Positions 1 through 12,933 of a DNA stretch of 64,000 bases are shown piece by piece. The stretch is taken from contig JAHLKI010000004.1 of assembly GCA_025602905.1 (NCBI GenBank), positions 1 through 64,000 on the forward strand, read 5' to 3'. A program made the position numbers and the translations under genes. The stretch comes from Phlyctochytrium arcticum. Taxonomy: Eukaryota > Chytridiomycota > Chytridiomycetes > Chytridiales > Chytridiaceae. Under the pieces are notes generated by a model. That model was given only the letters and a program-made list of their open reading frames with translations. It had not been told where the DNA came from and did not search any database. The first letter of the stretch is position 1. The number at the start of each line of letters is the position of its first letter.

Positions 1-59
1 GATACATACTCCATACTCCCCCTTGTCGTTTGTGCCATATCTAATTGATACCAATACAG

Positions 60-346
60 CCGTCAAACGCTACATTATCTCCTTCGAGACCTCGGCAACG
101 GCCGCGACCATCGACAACATTATTGAAAAAGTCAAGAATGTCGGTGGACAAGTTATCAACCGGTAAGGAAATGCCGTTCTACTCATTTCGCGGGGATATC
201 ATCAATGCTAATTTAACGACAGCTTCTCCATCATTCCTGCCATGACGGTCGAAGTCCCTGCTTCCTTCGTGAACAGCTTCGCGGCTATCCCGGGTATTGA
301 ATCCGTTGAGGAGGACCAGCCCGTTCATGCTCTTGGTGGATTCTAA
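60..346 (+). CDS. Proteinase B inhibitor (Pbi2-like, inhibitor I9 family), 5' partial
   Basis: The visible exons are 60..162 and 223..346. The first exon starts after an acceptor ending at 59, so the start codon lies in an exon left of the window. The protein reads YIISFETSATAATID in the first exon and FSIIPAMTVEVPASF in the second, and ends IESVEEDQPVHALGGF. This is the small inhibitor-I9 fold of yeast Pbi2 and of subtilase propeptides: a beta strand, a helix, a strand, and a C-terminal tail ending near an acidic stretch. The yeast family member blocks vacuolar proteinase B and takes part in vacuole fusion. The intron of 60 bp has GT..AG borders. Function is inferred from fold and size only. 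Confidence 0.75.
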
Positions 347-491
347 TTAGTAGGATAAATCTTAGTTTATCAGCTACCATGTTATCTTTTCTTTTTTTTT
401 TGGTTTTGAGTGAATCAGTATACGCTCGTTTAATTTTGTAATAGTTGGTTCACAGTGCAATGATCAATAGCCTTTCACTGGTGAATTGATA

Positions 492-941
492 ATGATGGAC
501 ATAACATTGGGTTTACTACTCCTTTTCATACATTTCGCTGCTACTCGGACTACTCCGGCTGGGACCCGCAGTTTTGGAATTCGAGACAGTCATGACAGCG
601 CGACAAGCGACGGCTGCCCCAACATCATCTTCCATTGCCAAATTCCTGGAAATTGCCAGAGAGACTTACAAAGTAGTACCGCAGAGAGAGCACTCGACAA
701 GATGCCAGCAGATCCCACAACAGCATCAAGCAAAGGCCAAGACGAAACGAAACCCGAACCAACCAACAGTGGCGGAAGCAAGCCTTTAGAGTTGACTGAA
801 GCGGAAAAGTCTTTGGTGTATGATCCCAGGCTGGACCCGCAAGCCGATACAATACGGGGAGGAGGGGAGCCGTCCAATGAGCCAGCCGTGCCTGGATTCC
901 GAGGAGGACATGCCAGAGTGCCCCGACCGTCGCCAATTTAG
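492..941 (+). CDS. Unresolved open frame, hypothetical
   Basis: A frame of about 150 codons starts at the first ATG at 492 with a hydrophobic stretch (ITLGLLLLFIHFAA) that could be a signal peptide or anchor, followed by Pro/Ser/Thr-rich sequence. Overlapping frames on the same strand (580..789 and 820..1077) are also open, so a spliced gene using parts of several frames is equally possible. I recognise no family. The remainder of 347..1132 shows nothing else I can support; 1080..1132 is the 3' flank of the bZIP gene. Confidence 0.2.
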   Translation: MMDITLGLLLLFIHFAATRTTPAGTRSFGIRDSHDSATSDGCPNIIFHCQIPGNCQRDLQSSTAERALDKMPADPTTASSKGQDETKPEPTNSGGSKPLELTEAEKSLVYDPRLDPQADTIRGGGEPSNEPAVPGFRGGHARVPRPSPI

Positions 942-1132
942 CTGTAGTCTTTTGCGATCAGTACCGGATTATAGCTATCATTCATCAGGAAGAGCAATCG
1001 CGTCTACGACGACAATCACAGGAAGGTCAAGCCTAGCATGGTCGGGTTGGGTAGCGGGAACGAAAGCATGTATATAGTAATGTACTGAAGAGCGATATTA
1101 AAAGGGAAATAAATAAATAGTATAATGACACT

Positions 1133-2191
1133 CTAACGCTGAAGAGAAGAGACGGTGGCCTGAAGTTGAGCAATCTGAGACTGGAGTTCCGCCTCCTTGA
1201 GAGCCTGTTGCTGCTGCTTGGTTTCCATCTCCAAAATCTTTTGCTTTTGCTCATCCCTTTCACGCTGCAGAGCCTTGACCATGTCTTCCAGCTCCGTCAT
1301 GCGCTCCATTCGCTTAGCCCGGGACCGACGCGCGGCTTCGGTGTTCTTTTGACGCTTGGAATCCAGTTCGGCCAGGATCGCAGCAGCATCAGTGGAACGT
1401 TCTTTGCGCTTGCGGCCGACAGTGTAAGGAGGGTCCAATTCTACAGTAGTCTTGACCAAGGTGGGGGTTTGACGGGCGTGCATGTTGGCGATGGACTGCA
1501 ACTGCTGCTGCAATTGGTGCACAGGAACGCCAGCCGCAGAAGCAGCAGCTGCCACGGCCGCAGCATTGTTGGCCAATGACGCAGCAGTAGCACCAATGTT
1601 GCTGCCAAAAGGCATGAGGACAGCAGACAAGGGATCAATAGCAGGAGCCAACGCTGGCTTGCTGGGCGACACAACAGGAGAAATGGGTTTGGTTGAAGGG
1701 ACGGGGGAAGTGCGAGGAGAGAGTTTGGGAAACATGGCAGTGACACTTTCCGCTGGTGAACCCCAGACCGCAGGTTGCTCAAAGGTAGAGAGAGAAGCAA
1801 ACTCGGGCGACGAAAATGTGTCAGAGACGAAAGTCTCGGGAGTCAAAGCGGGCAGATTCAGGACATCTTGAAAAGTAAACACATTGTCGACTTGGGTTGG
1901 AGACGACGCAACGCTGGACGGAGCAGAAGAGTACGGTGACGCCATCATTTCGGCAAACAGTTGATCTTCCGCGGACCAGATCTGCGCATCCGCCGAGAGA
2001 TTTTGACCAGTCAAGTCCAGAATCGCAGGCGACTCGGGTGCATACATGGTAAGGCCTTGGCCGTGTTGGGTTTCTGGTGACGAAAATGAGCAAGTTGATC
2101 CTTTGAGAGAGTTTGAAGGTAGCCACAACTCACCACCCAAGAGCTGCAAGAGCTCGTAATCAAAAGTCTGCAAATTATGCATAGGATTCAT
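1133..2191 (-). CDS. bZIP transcription factor, GCN4/CPC-1-like
   Basis: The single-exon protein has 352 residues. Its C-terminal 85 residues form a bZIP domain: basic region NTEAARRSRAKRMERM followed by a leucine zipper (LEDMVKALQRERDEQ and on). The NTEAARRSRA signature is that of fungal Gcn4/Cpc1 regulators of general amino-acid control. The N-terminal half is acidic and hydrophobic (FTFQDVLNLPALTPETF), as expected of an activation domain, and a poly-Ala/Gln segment lies near residue 210. The start at 2191 is the first in-frame ATG after an upstream ORF. The leader contains two upstream ORFs, annotated separately, which suggests translational control like that of GCN4, cpc-1 and ATF4. It diverges from COX10. 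Assignment to the Gcn4 group rests on the basic region and leader; other small fungal bZIPs are possible. Confidence 0.8.
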   Translation of the reverse strand: MNPMHNLQTFDYELLQLLGGELWLPSNSLKGSTCSFSSPETQHGQGLTMYAPESPAILDLTGQNLSADAQIWSAEDQLFAEMMASPYSSAPSSVASSPTQVDNVFTFQDVLNLPALTPETFVSDTFSSPEFASLSTFEQPAVWGSPAESVTAMFPKLSPRTSPVPSTKPISPVVSPSKPALAPAIDPLSAVLMPFGSNIGATAASLANNAAAVAAAASAAGVPVHQLQQQLQSIANMHARQTPTLVKTTVELDPPYTVGRKRKERSTDAAAILAELDSKRQKNTEAARRSRAKRMERMTELEDMVKALQRERDEQKQKILEMETKQQQQALKEAELQSQIAQLQATVSSLQR

Positions 2192-2217
2192 GTCAGGATT
2201 AAATCCGGGATAAGGTG

Positions 2218-2349
2218 TTATGAGTTGCGGGGGGTTGGCGGTGATGGCGGTCGACTTGACGGGCTAGAGTAATCAGTGCTTGTGTACTGTGATATTGATG
2301 TCGCTGGGTTTATGGAGAATCCATTGTTGGTTGATGTAAAGGACGGCAT
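2218..2349 (-). promoter_or_regulatory. Upstream ORF 2 in the bZIP leader (43 codons)
   Basis: ATG at 2349 opens a 43-codon frame rich in Ser, Thr and Pro that stops at 2218, only 26 nt before the bZIP start at 2191. Its position and length resemble the inhibitory second upstream ORF of cpc-1 and ATF4. A four-codon frame at 2310..2324 is nested out of frame inside it. Transcription across the region is inferred from the TATA-like site at 2534..2539. Confidence 0.5.
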
Positions 2350-2452
2350 TTTGGCCGAAGAAAGAGTTGTTGGAGGGGGGTTGGTGGGTGTAAAAATGTG
2401 GTTGTTTGTTTGGGGTTGCGTTGTTCGTAAGTTCGTGGTGACGATTCGAGGC

Positions 2453-2470
2453 TCAAGCGGAGAAGGACAT
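2453..2470 (-). promoter_or_regulatory. Upstream ORF 1 in the bZIP leader (5 codons)
   Basis: A five-codon frame (MSFSA then TGA) lies 103 nt before upstream ORF 2. No other ATG occurs between the two on this strand. A very short first upstream ORF followed by a longer one is the arrangement used for delayed reinitiation in GCN4- and ATF4-type genes. Confidence 0.45.
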
Positions 2471-2533
2471 TTTGGCTGAAATTGCAGCGGGATGAAGGAA
2501 ACGGTCGTGGGCGACGAGTTGGAGCCGCTCGGT

Positions 2534-2539
2534 TTTATA
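2534..2539 (-). promoter_or_regulatory. TATA-like box of the bZIP gene
   Basis: TATAAA on the minus strand, about 65 nt upstream of upstream ORF 1 and 343 nt upstream of the main start. This would place both upstream ORFs inside the transcript. Confidence 0.4.
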
Positions 2540-2888
2540 TCGTGGCAAGGTTCCGGAGATCGTGGCTGGGGTGGCTGGGGCACGACTAACGCAAAATGGG
2601 AGCGCGCTGATTGGCTGCAGCCAGATCTGGCATGTGTCAGCATGGCACAGTCATTAGAATCGCTTTATCCCGTTTAGGCACTTTCTTTACCATTTTGCGC
2701 GTAAATTGCACTTTGGCCTGACAAAAGTTTGGTCCCAGGTTTGACCCAAGGCAAAAAGTTGGAGGAACTGTTGAGAAACAAGATCTTAGAGCACAAGTAT
2801 CAGAGTGTCGTGCCATATCAATTTGCATGAGAGAAGGAGGGGTTGCCATTACTGAGCCTGCCAAAGTTGACGGCGACGGAACGGAAGG

Positions 2889-4193
2889 ATGCACGGGGTC
2901 AAAGTCATGTCACTGAGAACCGTCCCAGTTGGCCGCCATTCCACGAGGATAATGCGATGCTTCAGCAGTATAACTAGCCGGCCGCCACCTACACTAGGGT
3001 CCGTTAACAAGTTCTTTGCGTCCCAGCACATTTGTGGGAAACGACCCTCAATACCCCCTACAATCCGTCAGCCAATAACCTCTCAGATCAGACCTACATC
3101 AACGAAAACCCCCCCACAAAAGACTGAAGCTGATATACCCAAAAAGTTCCGCATAGATGCCGACGGCAAGCTGATTATTCCGGCCGTCCAGGATGTTTCC
3201 TTGGATGAAGGCATTCACTCCAATCTCCGATGGAAAGAGCAGCCCGATTTCACCCCAGCGGTATACAAGGACCTCTCAAAGGCCAAACTTTCCGCTTTTG
3301 TCGTTCTCACTGCAATGGCTGGGTATGCACTCGCCCCCGGGGCAGTATCTGTTGCAACATTACTGTGGACGACGGCGGGAACCGCTCTTTGTTCAGGCGC
3401 CGCGAATGCCATCAATCAATGGATCGAAGCGCCGTACGATGCCCAAATGTCACGAACCCGTAATCGCGCGCTGGTTAGGCATGCTATAAGCCCATTGCAC
3501 GCCTTCTCGGTCGGGATCGGATCGGGGTTGTCCGGGGTGGCCATGCTGGCCTATTTTGTTAATCCCATCACAGCTGCGCTGGGCGCAGCAAACATTATTC
3601 TCTATACCTGTGTCTACACCCCAATGAAACGGACATCCATCGCCAATACATGGGTCGGAGCGCTTGTTGGGGCCATTCCTCCCATGATGGGATGGGTGGC
3701 TTGCACTGGGACATTGGATGCGGGCGCTTGGCTCATGGGCGGTATTCTCTATGCGTGGCAATTTCCTCATTTCAACTCACTCGCCTGGAACTTGCGTCCA
3801 GACTATTCAAAGGCGGGCTACCGCATGATGGCAGTGACCGACCCGGCACTCAACGCACGAGTCTCTTTACGGCACAGCCTGGCCCTATTCCCTTTGTGCC
3901 TACTGGCACCCCAGCTTGGTTTGACGACTTGGTGGTTTGCGCTGGATTCGTCCATCGTAAATGGAGTCATGGCATATGGAGCGTGGAAATTCTGGCGAAA
4001 TTCAACAGACAAGACGGCCCGTAGTTTATTCTTTCAGAGTTTGGTTCATCTCCCCGTCCTGATGGCCTTGCTCATGATTCATAAAAACGCGTCAGACGAT
4101 GATGAGGAAAGTAAAGGCATTTCTATATCCCGGTTGTGGACCCTGATCAACGGCACGCTACATCCAGCGACCAGCGAAGTCCCCCACCAATAA
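2889..4193 (+). CDS. COX10: Protoheme IX farnesyltransferase, mitochondrial (COX10)
   Basis: This single-exon protein of 434 residues converts heme B to heme O in the inner mitochondrial membrane, the first step of heme A synthesis for cytochrome oxidase. The N-terminal 90 residues are basic and Ser/Arg-rich, as in a mitochondrial targeting sequence. The UbiA-type prenyl-diphosphate motif NQWIEAPYDAQMSRT begins near residue 180, and a second conserved loop, YAWQFPHFNSLAW, lies near 290. Between and after these are several membrane helices. An in-frame ATG at 2907 is an alternative start; both keep the presequence. The length fits fungal Cox10. The gene diverges from the bZIP gene with about 700 bp between starts. 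Confidence 0.95.
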   Translation: MHGVKVMSLRTVPVGRHSTRIMRCFSSITSRPPPTLGSVNKFFASQHICGKRPSIPPTIRQPITSQIRPTSTKTPPQKTEADIPKKFRIDADGKLIIPAVQDVSLDEGIHSNLRWKEQPDFTPAVYKDLSKAKLSAFVVLTAMAGYALAPGAVSVATLLWTTAGTALCSGAANAINQWIEAPYDAQMSRTRNRALVRHAISPLHAFSVGIGSGLSGVAMLAYFVNPITAALGAANIILYTCVYTPMKRTSIANTWVGALVGAIPPMMGWVACTGTLDAGAWLMGGILYAWQFPHFNSLAWNLRPDYSKAGYRMMAVTDPALNARVSLRHSLALFPLCLLAPQLGLTTWWFALDSSIVNGVMAYGAWKFWRNSTDKTARSLFFQSLVHLPVLMALLMIHKNASDDDEESKGISISRLWTLINGTLHPATSEVPHQ

Positions 4194-4340
4194 CATCTGA
4201 AGCCCATCCCCCTCACTCTCTAAAATTCCTGTATCCTAATCTCTACATGTTTCCGCAATACGATCAATGCATAGTGCTCTGCCGACTAATAATAATAATT
4301 ACTGTACATATTTACATTTTGTTGGAGTGCTTTCGACCGC

Positions 4341-5237
4341 TCATGACTCTTCCTTGATTGGATCAGGAGGTGGCTCTCTCTCCTCGCACTCTTCGACTGG
4401 CTTCAGAAACATTTCCAGCGTGTCCGATATCAGCTCGTCCATGGCCATCAGGCCATAACCGCCCCGCGACAAGGTCCTCTGTTGATCCACCTTATCCTTA
4501 TTCGCTTCCAATTCCCGCTCATAGCGTTCCTGGTCTCGCTTCCAGTAATATCCTAAGGAAGGGTGATAGCGGTAATCGGAAAGGGCGGCATCAAAGCCTT
4601 CTTGTACGAAATGTAGGGATGTAAGCTGATTTCTGGCCGTTAGATGGACCGTCGTTGACAGATATGTCAATGTCAGCACTTACGATGCGGTTGGAGAGAA
4701 GGGTGTATAGATCTGGTGTTTGATATATTGTTCCCTCAATGACAGAATATGCAGCTACCAGATCCACTAATAGGACAATTTTAATCAGACATCTGTTACG
4801 TTGGTCGACTGGCCATTCACTGCGCGCCTTACCAACAGTGGGACTTCGCCGCATGCCTTTTGTGATGATAAACAGGATAGGAGCCGTTGACGCGAGTACA
4901 GCATCATAATCAATCCCAGTCATTTGTCTGTGACAGCTTTCTGTTAGAACCGACCGTCCTAATCAACAACCGTTTCCAACTTTTACTTTTTGTCCATTTG
5001 ACTGGCTTCAAACTGATTGAATCGGGCTTGCATCCGAATTTGCTCGTTTATGGATGAGGGGTCATAGAACGGACTCAGGGAGAAATAGTCCATTATGTTG
5101 TGTTCTCCTAGTCCGTACTGGTTGATACTTTTGTCAGGTCAAGGCTGTCAAATATCGATGGCGTTCAAAGGTACCATTTGTAGGAAGGCCGTATCCTTCC
5201 AGCTGATATGTGTAAGATCATCGTATTGAGCCGCCAT
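4341..5237 (-). CDS. MED6: Mediator subunit 6 (MED6)
   Basis: Five exons: 5175..5237, 4987..5117, 4833..4927, 4684..4766 and 4341..4625, joined in frame to give 218 residues. MED6 is a head-module subunit of Mediator, the RNA polymerase II coactivator. Recognisable blocks in order are ISWKDTAFLQ, then EHNIMDYFSLSPFYDP, PILFIITKGMRRSPT, GTIYQTPDLYTLLSNR and YRYHPSLGYYWK, all matching the conserved core of the family. The start is chosen at 5237 because it gives MAAQYDDLTHISW, the usual position of the first conserved block. The C-terminus is short, acidic and Glu/Pro-rich. Introns are 57-66 bp. The gene is divergent from UGP1, with 263 bp between starts. Confidence 0.92.
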
Positions 5238-5500
5238 AGCTTGGCCGTGGTTGTTGGGTTATACAGTAAAAGCTGTAGATCACCGTATTGAGAAGATGTC
5301 CAAATTCCAAGTCCGCCAAACTTGCGAAGGTCAACAAGGTTTCATGAAGCCAAATGGGGATTGATGAATTGGTGTCACCCCAGCACCCCCCCCAGGGTTC
5401 GATGACCGCAGAGCCGCTTGGAAGTCGTCGCCATCCTCCTGGGAATTCCATCATCATCTTATTGGATCAACTCATCGCTACCTACTGAAATCAAGCAAAC

Positions 5501-7783
<2,283 letters not shown>

Positions 7784-7915
7784 GACCGTGGTCGATTTTG
7801 GTCAGGATCTGGATTTCGTAGACGCGATTAGGACAGTTTGGATTTTTTCGAGACTGGCAGATAGCTGTGGACTTTTGTAGACTCAGGATTTTACTTTGTT
7901 TGTCAACTGCCTTTC

Positions 7916-8620
7916 TCAATTCTTGTTTATTATTGGAAGTGTTATTCGTAGTTGCTTGCTGGCCGCGTCCCATTTCGCCTCTCCCAGATCATCATTTACA
8001 TTTTCCGGCAGAGGTACCCGCAACCGGTATATGGGGCTTCGAATGTCGACAACTGACTGTGTGCACTGTAAATCAACCGTCTTGATGTCGCTGATTTCTG
8101 GGAGGTTGATGCACACCACCAATTCATCGGCATCATGGATCGATGGAGACTTTCCCGTCATGACCGTGGGAAGATACAGATCGTTGGCCGACAAACGCTG
8201 GCGGTACCGGATGTCGTACCTAGTAGTTCGTTAGCTAACTGCTCCGCGCGAAGGCTTTTGCTTTTGTTCCACTTACTCTGGTCGTTTGCGTGGATCATGG
8301 GCACTGTCATCAACCACTTCCAGGATCTCCTCAGCATCCCATATGTCTTTCGAGGGTCTTGCGGTTGGTTTTTCGTCCAACAGACTACGAGTGTACACAG
8401 GCTTCTGGTGGCTCAGACTAGCCGGTGTTATTTTGGAGGGTTGATGGACATTATCCGTTTGCGATCGCGCCGTGGGATAGGAGTCATTTCCATCCTGTAG
8501 GCACGCCAGTTAGGACAATGTACGGGTTATGCCAATGGCGCAACATGCCACCTTACTTGTTCCTGGGCTTTGCAGCATACTGGCCAGCGCCATGATACTT
8601 GATCCGTCCATTTCCATCAT
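7916..8620 (-). CDS. PIH1D3/DNAAF6-like axonemal dynein assembly factor
   Basis: Three exons: about 8552..8620, 8277..8494 and 7916..8219. The first donor is uncertain: the best GT at 8556 breaks the frame, whereas one at 8551 keeps it. The C-terminal half is a CS-like PIH domain: YDIRYRQRLSANDLYLP, then VMTGKSPS, ELVVCINLPE, VDIRSPIYRLRVPLPE and an AKWDAASKQLRITLP end. The middle carries the family's DIWDAEEI and a following RKRPEY motif, and the N-terminus has ALASMLQSPG, matching the short helix of PIH1D3. These proteins work with HSP90 and R2TP-type chaperones in the cytoplasm to pre-assemble outer and inner dynein arms. Fungi without flagella lack this gene, so it points to a zoosporic organism. 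Confidence 0.85.
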
Positions 8621-9003
8621 GATTGCTATGGGTATTCTCTATATTGGAGTAGCAAGATGGGAATAAATCTCAACGCGTCGGAAACGCGCGCGAAAAATCC
8701 GGGTGCTGACCTGAGGCAACGTGACCCGGGGACAAATTGCGGAATTGTCAAAATTCGGGAAGGAGCAGCAGCATTTGTCAACCAAACATCCGCTTATATT
8801 TAAGGACGACGACGGGCATCCCTCCCCAGGTTTTTTCAACGTATTTCTGAGGTCGACTTGAGAAGTATTAGGGACTATCGTCAAGCGTTAAGTTAATTCT
8901 CTGAATCGGGCCAAGATTTCGACTGCTGTCACTGCCTTGCGAGATCTTCCGACGTTTATCCCTGGCACCTCAAACAACAACACGTTTTAACAACCAACTT
9001 CAT
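8621..9003. other. Divergent promoter region, DNAAF6-like and IDO
   Basis: This 383-bp spacer separates two divergent genes. An AT-rich stretch near 8797..8810 (tatatttaagg) is the only TATA-like sequence. I see no further gene. Confidence 0.4.
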
Positions 9004-10878
9004 ATGCTGGGATCCACCATGCCCAACACAAGCTCTACTTCCAAGCTGTCGGTCGAGACCTCCGCTGCTCACCCAAGCGAAAACGGAGTTCCATACATTC
9101 CGGCCCTAAAGGATTTTGACATTCACCCGATACATGGTTTCTTACCCGCCGACCCACCACCATTGCGACGGCTCCCTGCATACTACGAGCCCTGGGAAGT
9201 CATTTTGGATGATTTGCAGGCGTACCTGGTTGCCAGTGCCATACGAAAGGCCGTCAACAAGGTGATGACATCTTGATTTTGGGATTGAATACCGATTCTT
9301 ACTAATACATGATTAGCTACCTCTGCTCTCGACAGATAACTTGACGACATTGCGTGAATGGCAGAGAGCATATTTGGTTCTTTCTTTTGTTGGTCAAGCG
9401 TACGTTTGGGGCAAAAATGAGGAAATTAGTTCGGTAAGATCCTACCCTTCTTGCGTCCATTTGCATTTCTTTATTGAACTTTAAAAGTTCCTGCCTGTTG
9501 TTATCGCACGTCCATGGTATACTACGGCCCAGCATCTCGGAATCAAACCTGTCATCACTTATGCTGCCGTTGAACTCTACAACTACCGACTTTTGGATCC
9601 GCAAGGACCCTGGGACCTGAGGTAACCTTTTCGCCAATGCAATTGACACGACTATGATTTGCTGACAGGCTGCATAGTAATTTCTCGGTCATGCACACAT
9701 TCACAGGTCCCGATGAGGCTTGGTTCTATTTAATCAGTATTGCTACTGAGTCGGTCGGAGCCAAAGCGCTCCCGGCCATCGTTGATAGCTTGCAGGCTGT
9801 TGTGAAGAAGGACCTTCCGGCTCTGACTCAAAATTTATCGATAATAAGTGATGCTATCGAAGACATTACAAAAGTTTTGGTGCGAATGTATGAGAAGGTA
9901 CGGGCTTTGTCTGATTCGACTCTAATCGAGCGGGCATTTGGCTAATGCGCATGGTCTAGAATGACCCTCACATTTTCTATCATCGCGTCCGTACCTATGT
10001 GGCGGGATGGGAAAACAACAGCGAATTGCCAGATGGTTTATTTTACGAAGGAGTCCTCGCTACCGATTGCAAGAGCCCTACTGCTCCGCAACCATCAAAC
10101 AATATACTCAAAGGCGAAGTCACCATCAATGGCGAAGACAAACCATACCCAGTCCAGAAATCTGTTCAGAATCTCTCTGAATCCTTTTCAAATCAGAATG
10201 CTGCGGGGACCTATCGCAAATACGCCGGAGCGAGTGCTGGTCAAAGCTCCTTGATTCATTGCCTGGATGTTGCCCTCGGTGTCGAGCATCACCCGACCCG
10301 AACACCCAAAAGCACACCAGTGTCTTCGGCTCAATGCAGTGCCACCAATCTGACCAGCGAGTCCCCAAGTCATCCTCCTCTGCCCGCCAATGCGGGCCCG
10401 CCCCGCCGACCCATCAACCACATTCACGAGATGCGCAAGTACATGCCAGGACCTCACCGGGAATTCATCTATGCCCTGGAACGCGCACCGTCTATCCGAA
10501 AATTCGTTGATCACGTCGTGAATAGCCTGGAATATGATCCGCTACAGACGGAAGAAGTCAGCCGCATGTATAACCGATGCGTTGAGGGCATGCGCGCGTT
10601 CCGTGACCGACATTTGCAAGTTGTTGCTACGTATATCGTCATACAGGCCCGGAAGAAGAAGGAAGTAGGCCATTTGGATGTTCCGCAGGAAGCGCAGTCC
10701 CGCCGTGTTGCACAGGTACTAATTCATTTTGATCATGCACAAAATCGAGTATGCGCTAATAATCCATCCCTCCTTGTAGTCTCTTCAAGCACGTGGAACT
10801 GGTGGAACTGATCTGATACCCTTCTTGAAACAGAGTCGAGACGAGACGACCGAAGCAGTGGTGCAACTAGATGTTTAG
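9004..10878 (+). CDS. Indoleamine 2,3-dioxygenase
   Basis: Six exons: 9004..9261, 9317..9433, 9488..9621, 9678..9897, 9960..10715, 10780..10878; 527 residues. This heme enzyme opens the indole ring of tryptophan to N-formylkynurenine, the first step of the kynurenine/NAD+ route. Conserved blocks are LPAYYEPWE, FVGQAYVWG, IARPWY, FTGPDEAWF, the active-site strand HIFYHRVRTYVAGWE with the Phe and Arg that line the substrate pocket, ASAGQSSLIHCLDVALGV, MRKYMPGPHREF, the proximal-heme-ligand region FRDRHLQVVATYI with its His, and ARGTGGTDLIPFLK at the end. A Pro/Ser-rich insert of about 45 residues lies between GVEHH and the MRKYMP block. It is convergent with the Ugo1-like gene. Confidence 0.95.
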
Positions 10879-11097
10879 ACAGCTAGACTTAGTCTAGTCT
10901 TTTTGCAAAAGTCCTTTTTTAAATCTTGGTTAGCTTGAGCCCTCTAGAAATAGCATTTTTTATTCACTGTAGTTCAGTGACCAGTACCAGCGTACGAATA
11001 TGAGGAAAACAACCATTGTTGGACGTATATTAAGTAACAATTCTATATAGATCGGCTATGTACTGCTTTGGGCTAGAAAAAATAATCAAAGGAATGC

Positions 11098-12643
11098 CTA
11101 CCACGTGGTGTCTTCCGGCTGGCTAATCTCATGGAAACCGTAGACTACAGCACGAGATATATACCGCGGCCAAAATCCGCGATACAGTGCGCGAACTCCA
11201 GACGCAAACCGCTGGATGGAGACGACTATCCCCTTGGAAGAACTTGGCGTTGTTGAAGATGGATTAGAAGACTGTGCTCCATTCCACCATGGGTCATGGA
11301 CTCCATACTCGGCATCCGCGTGAGGAAGCTGATGCCATTCGTTGTATGTATCGCTGGAGGGTTGTCGGGTACGCTTGGATTTGGGAGAAAGAGGGGTGGA
11401 AGAGGTTGTGTTGAGGGGTCCGCCGAGGTTTCTGCGTCGACGTCGGCGCCGTGACTTTCGTTGTGATCCACCCTCTTCGGATATAATAGAGCTAATCACA
11501 TCCCAAATTCCAGAGTAGTAGTGTGGCGATACATCCACGGCGGTATCAAATGGTTGCTGTGGCGAGGCAACGAGGTGTGTGCCCGTCTCCAAGTCCTGAT
11601 CAAGCTCGGTAATTCTGGAACTGGCGTTGGCAGTTCCATTCAGCCGTTGAATCTGTAGTCGTCTGCGAGCCACATCGAAAGGTGTTATGATGGCCACTTC
11701 GAGTGCCATGAATGCAAGCGTGGCCATGTGATGGTACGCCGGTGTGAATGTCGGATCCAAACCCAGTTCTTCAGAGATGACCAACGTTGACGCAATCCGC
11801 ATCAGTGGGGAAAGGGTGTGAATGAGGATAGTGGGGAACAGATGCCTTAGAGGATAAAGACCGGTAATACCGTGCCCTTCTTCTGTAGCAATCGCATGTA
11901 GGGCATGGATGGGTCCATAGTATTTTTTTCGATGAGTGGAGGATGGTTGCGCTATAAGTCTTTAGAGGTGTTAGATTGTAACTGCGAAGCGGAAGAAAAC
12001 ATGATTTTTACCTGGTCTCGGCGATTTCAAGTGGACTGAGCAGGGTTCCGACAGTTGCGTGACTCAATACGGCTGTTATTGGATTCGTCTCTTCATATAC
12101 ATCAAAGGCATCATTGAGAGCTTCCTCCAAGGCAGGTTGCAGTATCGTGTAGCAAGCGTTGAAGGCGAAATGGGTAAAATGGCCTGTATAGGTGTGACAT
12201 TAGCCAAACTGCTTGCCAGTCGGAATCTCCGCGGTTTGTTTACCTTTCAGAATCGATGAGAGTCCTTCTCCATCCGTTTCCACCACATCTCGAATGTTTT
12301 CCCATGGACCATTGACAAGCGGTGGTAACTTTTCGTCATGAATCAGAGCATGATCTTGCTCCTTTTGAGTCGTCGGCGCCACCAACTCCTCCCTGCGTTG
12401 GTACTGGATCTCGGCAAGTGTTCCAACGACCCGAAGCGGGCTGGTCAAGACCGACAGGGCATAGTTCCTCAAGGCAAAGCTGGCAATGTCCGCATGGGTA
12501 TCACTGAAATCCGCAAAGCCCGACGAGGAACTACCGCCAGATACGGCATACGGTGACAGCGACGCGGCATTGGTAGATGCGGGTGCAAAGAACTGGAGGG
12601 GATCAATCTTGCTGGTGATAAAATCAATCACCGACGAGGCCAT
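11098..12643 (-). CDS. Ugo1/SLC25A46-like mitochondrial outer-membrane carrier protein
   Basis: Three exons: 12244..12643, 12012..12183, 11098..11959; 477 residues. The protein has degenerate mitochondrial-carrier repeats rather than a full transporter signature. LSPLEIAETRLIAQPSST spans the second splice, ITPFDVARRRLQIQ lies mid-protein, and VRALYRGFWPRYISRAVVYG is near the end. YYGPIHALHAIATEEG is the matrix-loop-like block. Ugo1 and SLC25A46 sit in the outer membrane and act in mitochondrial fusion and membrane organisation. A basic and Ser-rich insert with a run of Arg (residues about 340-350) separates the last two repeats. The 133-residue first exon has an Ala/Ser-rich start. The role is inferred from the degenerate repeat pattern. 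Confidence 0.75.
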
Positions 12644-12933
12644 GCTTTAGGGCTCCTTCTACTATGAACGATATGGAGGAGAGTTGATCTATTGGCCTGC
12701 ACCGTAAATTTGTATGACTGGGAGGGGAAAAAGTGGTGACAGCCGGAATTTTGGATCAGGTCAGACTATTTAACCAAAAGCAGCGAAATGAAGTTACAAT
12801 AACAACAAAACGCATGGCGAAATTGAAATTCCGACGACACTAATCCTGCGCGTCAACTCTCCAAACAACCAAATTCTGAACAAGATTGCAAGATAAAACC
12901 CGCCAAAGGTGTCTGGGGAACGGCGACAGTGAG

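Noticed and set aside
2218..2643. A 141-codon frame upstream of the bZIP gene as a separate gene
   Set aside because: Its 5' part lies upstream of the TATA-like box. Only the last 43 codons, from the ATG at 2349, fit inside the leader, so it is described as an upstream ORF.
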